10,068 bases of DNA. Origin: an uncultured Faecalibacterium sp. (GTDB lineage: Bacteria > Bacillota > Clostridia > Oscillospirales > Ruminococcaceae). Of the stretch, positions 5,195 through 10,068 are shown one piece after another. The translations under genes and the position numbers were made by a program. Location: NCBI GenBank assembly GCA_902463235.1, contig CABQER010000032.1:1-10068 (forward strand). Direction: 5' to 3'. Each line of letters begins with the position of its first letter. Positions within the stretch are counted from its first letter, which is position 1. Below the pieces are notes generated by a model. It had not been told where the DNA came from. It did no database searches and worked only from the letters and a program-made list of their open reading frames with translations.

Positions 5195-6991
5195 TTAGTA
5201 AAGTTCGAGGTTCAGCATTTTCTGGAAATGCAGGGTGATCTTATAAATCGTTTCCGGCCATGCGGTGCGCAGGCGCGGGTCGGTGATGGACACAGGCGCA
5301 ACAGCAGCCGTCACGGCATCCGGGTCAAAGCGGATGCCGCCCAGCGTACCCACCACAAAGCCATCTGCGGCGGGGACGGGCTGCTGCTCGGTGAGCAGGG
5401 TCAGCTCCACCGTGCCGGGATGATCCGTTTCGTCCCGCAGGGTGATGCCCTGTTCACGGACCGATACACTGCGGCGGTAGGTAGTAAGCCCCGGGATGGG
5501 CGGGTACGCGCCCGCCAGTTCGCCGGTGATGCTGTTTTCCTCGGTGCACACCTCCCGGGCAGCGTATTCCGCGCCGGGCAGCTGCTGCACGCCGTCAAAG
5601 GTGGGCAGGTTGTGCCACGCGCTCTGCATGGTCCAGATCTCGTACCGCTGGGGGCTGAAGGTCTTTTGGGTGTAGCTCTCCACCCCGATGTCGATAAGGA
5701 ACGGCCTGCCGTCCTTATACACCGTGACGCTGCCGGTATCGTTATGGTTGTGGCTGTCGCCGTTGGAGCCAAACTTTGCGCCCAGCACCCAGCTGCCCTG
5801 CCGTGCGGCGTAGATGCCCACACTGGGGTACCACACAGTGGACAGATGCCGGGGCATTGCAGCGTGTCCCATCAGTTCCTGTTCCGCAAAGGCGGTGGTC
5901 AGCCGGTACCACAGGTTGATGTGGGTGCTGGCATCCTGATTTTGCAGCCGGTCGGGGTCGGCATCGGCGCGGAAGTCTGCCGCCGCCAGCGCTTGCAGGG
6001 CATCGCTGCCTACGGCCTGCCCGAAGCGGTATTCCCGCGCACCGCACCGCCCGGCAAGGGGGCTGCAATCCCCGAAGTTCAGGTAATAGGGGCCGTCCAC
6101 GTGGACGTTGCAGATATACTCTGCAATATTTTTGATTTTAGGTTCATGGAACAGGGGAGAGAAGGCGTCCGGTGCAGCGGCAGACAAAATCTCAAGGCAG
6201 CCCCACAGGGTCAACCCGGCATGGCGGTAATACTGCGCACCCTCGTTGCAGCAGCCGTCCGCGCCGTAGTCTTTCAAAAAGCAGTCGAGGCTGTAGGCCG
6301 CCTGTTTCACGGCGGCTTTCCGCTGCTGCTGGGTGGTGGGCAGCAGAAAAACGGTGAGCAGTACGTTCTGGGTGCACCAGCTCGTCCAGTTGCACATGGG
6401 CTCTGCGCCGTTGCCCATCCACCAGAAGTGGCTTGTAAAATAGGGCGTCAGGATGCGGACGTTCAGCTCCCGCTCCATCCGCGCCGTGATGCCCGGCGCG
6501 GCAGCATCCAGCTCGTCCAGCAGCAGGCAGCGGGTCAGCGCCAGCAGCGCGCCGGTCTCGGCGGAAAACAGCTCCACAATGGGGCGGGTGGTGTCCGGCA
6601 GGGGCAGCTGCGGGGTGTCCCGCACATAGCTGTTGTGGGCGGGCAGCTGCCATGCACTTTCCTCGCAGAGTGTCCATACGGTATCGGCAATGGCGTCCAG
6701 AAAGCGCCCTTTGTGCTCCACGCACTCGGCACATACCAGTGCACACAGCCGTGCCCGGCGGGAGAAATAAGCTGTTTCCCATGCGGTACGCCGCCCGGTG
6801 CGGGTAAAATCCAGCCAGAGGGTCAGCGGCAGGGGCGCAAGGGACGTTTGCAGCGCAGTTTCTCCGGCCTGCAAAAAGCGCTGCTTTACCCGCAGGGGCA
6901 GCCCCTGCCATGCAGCGCGCTCTTTGGCAGGGGGAAAGGGCTGGTAATCGGGAAGAGATCCCGGCAGAAAGGCAAGCTGTTCCTGTATCAT
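5195..6991 (-). CDS. Heparinase II/III-family polysaccharide lyase
   Basis: This encodes 598 residues from the ATG at 6991. A frame from TTG at 7009 is six codons longer, but GGAGG five bases before 6991 decides the start. The N-terminal half is the helical toroid (RRARLCALVCAECVEHKGRF, CNWTSWCTQNVLL, NEGAQYYRHAG at 249-259). The C-terminal half is the heparinase II/III beta domain, with GDSHNHNDTGSVTVYKDGRP around His414/His416, then LIDIGVESYTQKTFSPQRYE and IWTMQSAWHNLPTFDG. In this fold Tyr and His residues in such positions do the beta-elimination of uronic-acid glycans, with His residues also holding a metal. Tyr254/255, His257 and His414 are my candidates. There is no signal peptide, so imported oligosaccharides are the likely substrate. 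The sugar cannot be named from sequence. The gene lies 14 nt after the response regulator and is probably controlled by it. Confidence 0.85.
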   Translation of the reverse strand: MIQEQLAFLPGSLPDYQPFPPAKERAAWQGLPLRVKQRFLQAGETALQTSLAPLPLTLWLDFTRTGRRTAWETAYFSRRARLCALVCAECVEHKGRFLDAIADTVWTLCEESAWQLPAHNSYVRDTPQLPLPDTTRPIVELFSAETGALLALTRCLLLDELDAAAPGITARMERELNVRILTPYFTSHFWWMGNGAEPMCNWTSWCTQNVLLTVFLLPTTQQQRKAAVKQAAYSLDCFLKDYGADGCCNEGAQYYRHAGLTLWGCLEILSAAAPDAFSPLFHEPKIKNIAEYICNVHVDGPYYLNFGDCSPLAGRCGAREYRFGQAVGSDALQALAAADFRADADPDRLQNQDASTHINLWYRLTTAFAEQELMGHAAMPRHLSTVWYPSVGIYAARQGSWVLGAKFGSNGDSHNHNDTGSVTVYKDGRPFLIDIGVESYTQKTFSPQRYEIWTMQSAWHNLPTFDGVQQLPGAEYAAREVCTEENSITGELAGAYPPIPGLTTYRRSVSVREQGITLRDETDHPGTVELTLLTEQQPVPAADGFVVGTLGGIRFDPDAVTAAVAPVSITDPRLRTAWPETIYKITLHFQKMLNLELY

Positions 6992-6996
6992 AAAAG

Positions 6997-7001
6997 CCTC
7001 C
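6997..7001 (-). promoter_or_regulatory. Ribosome binding site deciding the lyase start
   Basis: GGAGG on the minus strand, five bases before the ATG at 6991. It selects this start over the TTG at 7009, which has no such site and would overlap the regulator's stop codon. Confidence 0.75.
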
Positions 7002-7005
7002 GACT

Positions 7006-8268
7006 TCAAATACCTTGCTGATATTCCCGCGGGCTGAGACCCGTGACCTTTTTGAACACCTTGGAAAAATAGAACGAGCTTTCGTAGCCCAGCTTTTCCG
7101 CGATCTCGTACACCTTCAGGTCGCCCTGCTCCAGCATCTCCTTGGCGGCGGCAATGCGGGTCTCGGTGATGTACTCCACAAAGCCGCTGTCGCCGTATTT
7201 TCCGAAAAGCTGGCTGAGGTAGTTGGGCGAAAAGTTGAACACCGCCGCCACATCGGCCAGTGTCAGTTTTTCCGAAAGGTGATTCTTGATATACTCCTGC
7301 ACCTGTGCCACCACCTGCATCTTTCCGGCGGTGGCATCGCCCTCGTTGACCTCCACGAACTGGATGGGCTGCTCCACCGTGAGCAGGGGCTGCAGGTGGG
7401 CGTTTTCTCGGCAGCAGCGCGCCAGCCCCAGCAGCGAGCCGGTGGGGCGTCCCACCGCCCAGAGCAGCCGTACTGTGAAATAGTTGTATAAGATCTGGCT
7501 GGCACGTTCCAGCAGCGGGCGCAGCACTGCCCGGTAGCTTTGCGCCTGCTGCGCCGTCAGGCAGAACAACACATTGCCCCGCAGTGCATCCGCCCCGGCC
7601 ACATAGCAGGGCAGGTAGTTTTGCAGGGTGGTCTCAAGCATCCGCCCGCAGGAAAAGCTCAGCTTCAGCTGCTGGGCGGGGGTCAGCTCTGTATTGGCAA
7701 TGATCTCGCAGCTGGCTACAAGGTAGGTGTCGCTTGCAAGGCCCAGATCCATGTGCTGCAAGGGCTGCTCCAAGGAACGCTCATCCGGGAACAGCCCGGC
7801 GTACAGCCGCACGAAAAAACGTTCCCGATAGCTGCGCACGCTCTCGGCAAGATTTTCCTGTACCGGCACCTCGCCCAGCAGGGCGCGCTCCTTTTTTACC
7901 TTTTCGGCGGCGCGAGCAAGAGCGTTTTTCAGGTTCTCGGGGGTCAGATCCAGCTTGACCAGATAATCCACCACCCCGGCTCCCATGGCCTGCTTGATGT
8001 AATCGAATTCCTCAAAGCTGGTCAGCATGATAAAGGCAGGCAGGGCGCTGCGCTCCCGGCAGGTGTGGGCAAGGGTAAGGCCGTCCATCACCGGCATTTT
8101 TACGTCTGCGATGACGATATCCGGTTTTTCCCGCTCGATGAGCTCCAGCGCAAGCTTGCCGTTGCGGGCCGTGCCGCAGACGGTGTAGCCCAGCTTTTCC
8201 CATTCCAGCATCCCTTGCAGGCCGATGAGCACCAGCGGCTCGTCATCCACAAGCAGTATCCGCAGCAT
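7006..8268 (-). CDS. YesN-type response regulator with AraC-family DNA-binding domain
   Basis: This encodes 420 residues from the ATG at 8268. The frame is open 23 codons further upstream, but those residues (MKAKRTWVPRSPSGCPINRK and onward) are not receiver-like, and AAAGGAG lies six bases before 8268. The receiver domain (1 to about 120) has the acidic pair Asp8/Asp9, phosphoacceptor Asp55 (IVIADVKMPVMDG), Thr83 and Lys105. A middle region (about 130-310) typical of YesN regulators follows. The C-terminus (324-420) holds two AraC helix-turn-helix units: LTLADVAAVFNFSPNYLSQL near 335 and LKVYEIAEKLGYESSFYFSK near 384. It should be phosphorylated by the kinase encoded just upstream and activate sugar-utilisation genes, probably including the lyase operon. 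The first 26 nt overlap the kinase gene, so expression is coupled. Confidence 0.92.
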   Translation of the reverse strand: MLRILLVDDEPLVLIGLQGMLEWEKLGYTVCGTARNGKLALELIEREKPDIVIADVKMPVMDGLTLAHTCRERSALPAFIMLTSFEEFDYIKQAMGAGVVDYLVKLDLTPENLKNALARAAEKVKKERALLGEVPVQENLAESVRSYRERFFVRLYAGLFPDERSLEQPLQHMDLGLASDTYLVASCEIIANTELTPAQQLKLSFSCGRMLETTLQNYLPCYVAGADALRGNVLFCLTAQQAQSYRAVLRPLLERASQILYNYFTVRLLWAVGRPTGSLLGLARCCRENAHLQPLLTVEQPIQFVEVNEGDATAGKMQVVAQVQEYIKNHLSEKLTLADVAAVFNFSPNYLSQLFGKYGDSGFVEYITETRIAAAKEMLEQGDLKVYEIAEKLGYESSFYFSKVFKKVTGLSPREYQQGI

Positions 8269-10060
8269 GGGTGTCTCCTTTCTGTTGATAGGGCAGCCGG
8301 ATGGTGACCTCGGTACCCACGTCCTCTTCGCTTTCAATAGTCAGGCCGTAAGCCTCGCCGAAGGAATACTGGATGCGGCGGTTCACGTTCCACAGGCCGA
8401 CATGACGGAACTTTTCGGCCATTTCAGCACCCTCGGCGGGCTCGTCCAGAAGGTGCGCCACCAGCTCCGGCGGCATCCCCACGCCGTCATCGGTGATGCG
8501 CAGCAAGACATCCCCGGTGTCCGGGTCGGTGGAGATGTCCAGCAGCACGCTGCCGTGGCCGCCCTTGGGTTCCAGCCCGTGGAAGATGGCATTTTCCACC
8601 AGCGGCTGCAGGGTGAACCGGGGGATCATGCAGTCCCGGCAAAGTGTCTCGCTTTCAATGCGGGAGACCTCAATTTCCAGGTCGCCGCCGTAGCGGTACT
8701 GCTGGATGGTAAAGTAATCGTTGAGCAGCGCCAACTCCTCCTGCAGAGGCACCAGCTTCTGGGTGCCTTTGGAGATGCTCTTGGTCAGCCGCGCAAAGGC
8801 GGTGACCATCTCGGCAATGCCGGGCGCGTGCTGGATGGTGGCCATCCAGCGGATGCTGTTGAGGGTGTTGTAGATAAAGTGCGGGTTCACCTCGTTTTGC
8901 AGCATCCGGTATTCCAGCTCCTGCTTGCGGCGCTCGTCCTCCACCCGGCGGGTCATCAGGCTGTCCACGTTCTCTGCCAGCTGGTTGATGCCCCGGCCGA
9001 TGTCGCCCAGCTCGTTGTTCCACTCCACCGTGCGGTCTGGGGCAAAGTTGCCGCTGCCCACGGTCTCGATGCGCTTTTGCAGCGCCTCCACCGGGCGGGT
9101 GATGACCCACTCCAGCCAGTGCTGCATCAAAAAGCTCAGTCCCCAGATGATGGCAATGCCAAGGGCGACCAGCCACAGGTACACGCCGTAGTGCAGCAAA
9201 AAGGTATTTGCGGGCAAAAGCTGTACCAGTGCCGCGCTGCGGCCGTTCAGTGTTACCTTGACTATATAATACTTCTGGCCGTCCAGCTGCACCTTGCCCT
9301 GCCATGCGGTCTGCTCTGTCACGCCGTTATTGCTGCCGGTGCGCAGGGTGTAGTCCACCTCCCGCAGCGGATTTTCAATCTCGGTCAGGCTGCCGTTTTC
9401 GATCTGCCACAGGCGGCTGCCCATCTCCCAGTACAACGCGCTGCCGTCGGTCAGGCTGTAGCCCGCAGCCGGGTCGGTGATGGTGGCGGTGTCCAGCGCA
9501 AGGTAGGTGCTGCCCCGGTGCAAGGTGCCCTTGCCGCAGCGGACAGGCTGGCTGAGGGCGATGCAGTCCGGACTGCCGGGCAGCAGCGGGTCGGTGGTGA
9601 ACTGCATCCCGTACCCCTTGGTGAGAAACTGATTCATGCTGGTGCGGTTGAGCGCCGCCGAGGAGTTCAGCGTGCCGAACTGCAAATGCCGGTCGTTCTC
9701 ATTGGTAATAAAGAAGCGGAGGATATGGCTGTACAGGGTGCTGGAATAGTATTTTTCCTGCACGGCTTCGTAGGCGGCAATGGTCTGGGTGCCGTTGATA
9801 TTTTCCTGCGAAATGTACCGCCGCACGGTGCTGTCGATGGAAGCCCAGTTCAAAAGAGCATCGGCGCTTTTCAGACTGGTCTCGATGGAGGTGGCCACCA
9901 GCCGCAGGTTGAACTCTGCCGCCTGCAGGGAGTTGGCGCGCACATATTGGTTGGAGAGGATGAACAGTGCTGCGCCCACAGCCAACGAGGTAAGGATGGT
10001 AAAAAAGCGCATCCCCCACACGATCTGCCGCCGCAGCGGGAAACGGTGGCTGCTCTTCAT
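8243..10060 (-). CDS. YesM-type sensor histidine kinase
   Basis: This encodes 605 residues. A short basic N-terminus and a first membrane helix (about 14-36) precede a large extracytoplasmic sensor region (about 37-289, probably Cache-like). A second helix (about 290-312) and a HAMP linker (about 313-366; ITRPVEALQKRIETVGSGNF) follow. The kinase core is of the His_kinase (LytS/YesM) class: LQNEVNPHFIYNTLNSIRWM with phosphorylated His394, PLVENAIFHG with Asn490 for ATP/Mg, DDGVGM (524-529), and GLWNVNRRIQYSFG (from about 554) near the end. Such kinases sense extracellular sugars, sometimes with a binding protein. The start at 10060 is eight bases from the window edge, so its ribosome site cannot be seen; the residues after it look like a true N-terminus. 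It is probably the first gene of the operon visible here. Confidence 0.92.
   Translation of the reverse strand: MKSSHRFPLRRQIVWGMRFFTILTSLAVGAALFILSNQYVRANSLQAAEFNLRLVATSIETSLKSADALLNWASIDSTVRRYISQENINGTQTIAAYEAVQEKYYSSTLYSHILRFFITNENDRHLQFGTLNSSAALNRTSMNQFLTKGYGMQFTTDPLLPGSPDCIALSQPVRCGKGTLHRGSTYLALDTATITDPAAGYSLTDGSALYWEMGSRLWQIENGSLTEIENPLREVDYTLRTGSNNGVTEQTAWQGKVQLDGQKYYIVKVTLNGRSAALVQLLPANTFLLHYGVYLWLVALGIAIIWGLSFLMQHWLEWVITRPVEALQKRIETVGSGNFAPDRTVEWNNELGDIGRGINQLAENVDSLMTRRVEDERRKQELEYRMLQNEVNPHFIYNTLNSIRWMATIQHAPGIAEMVTAFARLTKSISKGTQKLVPLQEELALLNDYFTIQQYRYGGDLEIEVSRIESETLCRDCMIPRFTLQPLVENAIFHGLEPKGGHGSVLLDISTDPDTGDVLLRITDDGVGMPPELVAHLLDEPAEGAEMAEKFRHVGLWNVNRRIQYSFGEAYGLTIESEEDVGTEVTIRLPYQQKGDTHAADTACG
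8275..8281 (-). promoter_or_regulatory. Ribosome binding site of the response regulator, inside the kinase gene
   Basis: AAAGGAG on the minus strand, six bases before the ATG at 8268. It lies in the last codons of the kinase gene, which ends at 8243, so ribosomes finishing the kinase pass over it. This supports the shorter regulator start and translational coupling. Confidence 0.8.
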
Positions 10061-10068
10061 AACGGTGC

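Larger units (their letters stand above)
2984..10060 (-). other. Five-gene operon: kinase, regulator, lyase, discoidin-like, YesL-like
   Basis: All five genes point left, with a 26-nt overlap and then gaps of 14, 11 and 1 nt; each ribosome site lies in or at the end of the gene before. No internal promoter or terminator is apparent. The gene set joins the yesL/yesM/yesN regulatory trio known from the Bacillus rhamnogalacturonan cluster to a cytoplasmic lyase and a binding protein. The operon promoter lies beyond the right edge. The only structure right after the last gene is a bulged hairpin (GTCTA/TAGAC and TGTGG/CCACA, 2923-2956) without a T tract in the reading direction, so the end of the transcript is uncertain. 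Confidence 0.75.

Noticed and set aside
5228..7021. 597-codon open frame on the plus strand opposite the lyase gene
   Set aside because: It is the complement of a clear heparinase II/III gene in GC-rich DNA, where antisense frames stay open by codon bias. Its product has no recognisable domain.

Overview
The window looks like chromosome of a GC-rich, Gram-positive gut anaerobe of the Oscillospiraceae/Ruminococcaceae type (Faecalibacterium or a relative). This is inferred from the GC-rich coding style with GGAG-type ribosome binding sites, a YesM/YesN-type two-component system, and clostridial mobile-element remains. The species cannot be fixed from the sequence.

Right-hand 7 kb (about 2984-10060, all minus strand) is one compact operon. 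In transcription order it encodes a YesM-type sensor histidine kinase, a YesN-type AraC response regulator (26-nt overlap with the kinase), a heparinase II/III-family polysaccharide lyase without a visible signal peptide, a discoidin (F5/8 type C)-like protein also without a signal peptide, and a YesL-like membrane protein fused to a C-terminal extracytoplasmic domain. Gaps are 14, 11 and 1 nt, so co-transcription and translational coupling are likely. The layout recalls the Bacillus yesL-yesM-yesN pectin-utilisation cluster with a lyase module inserted. The promoter, and any sugar transporter, would lie beyond the right edge.

Left-hand 1.8 kb is the remains of a mobile element. A minus-strand MobA/VirD2-type relaxase runs off the left edge and has lost its N-terminus, including the region where the catalytic Tyr is expected. 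About 150 bp upstream of its broken end lies a cluster of inverted repeats containing TAGTGTGTTA, an exact match to the pMV158/MobV-family nic sequence as I recall it, in the same hairpin setting. This is a strong origin-of-transfer candidate and belongs to a different MOB family from the adjacent relaxase. Next to it is a small AT-rich cargo gene for a two-helix membrane protein with a DUF3592-like domain and its own good promoter.

The middle (about 1780-2983) is gene-poor. It holds a second array of hairpins at 1942-2053 that could be the original oriT of the truncated relaxase, a plausible minus-strand promoter overlapped by a palindrome, two doubtful small ORFs, further inverted repeats and a possible terminator. 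I read it as the scar between mobile-element remains and the chromosomal operon.
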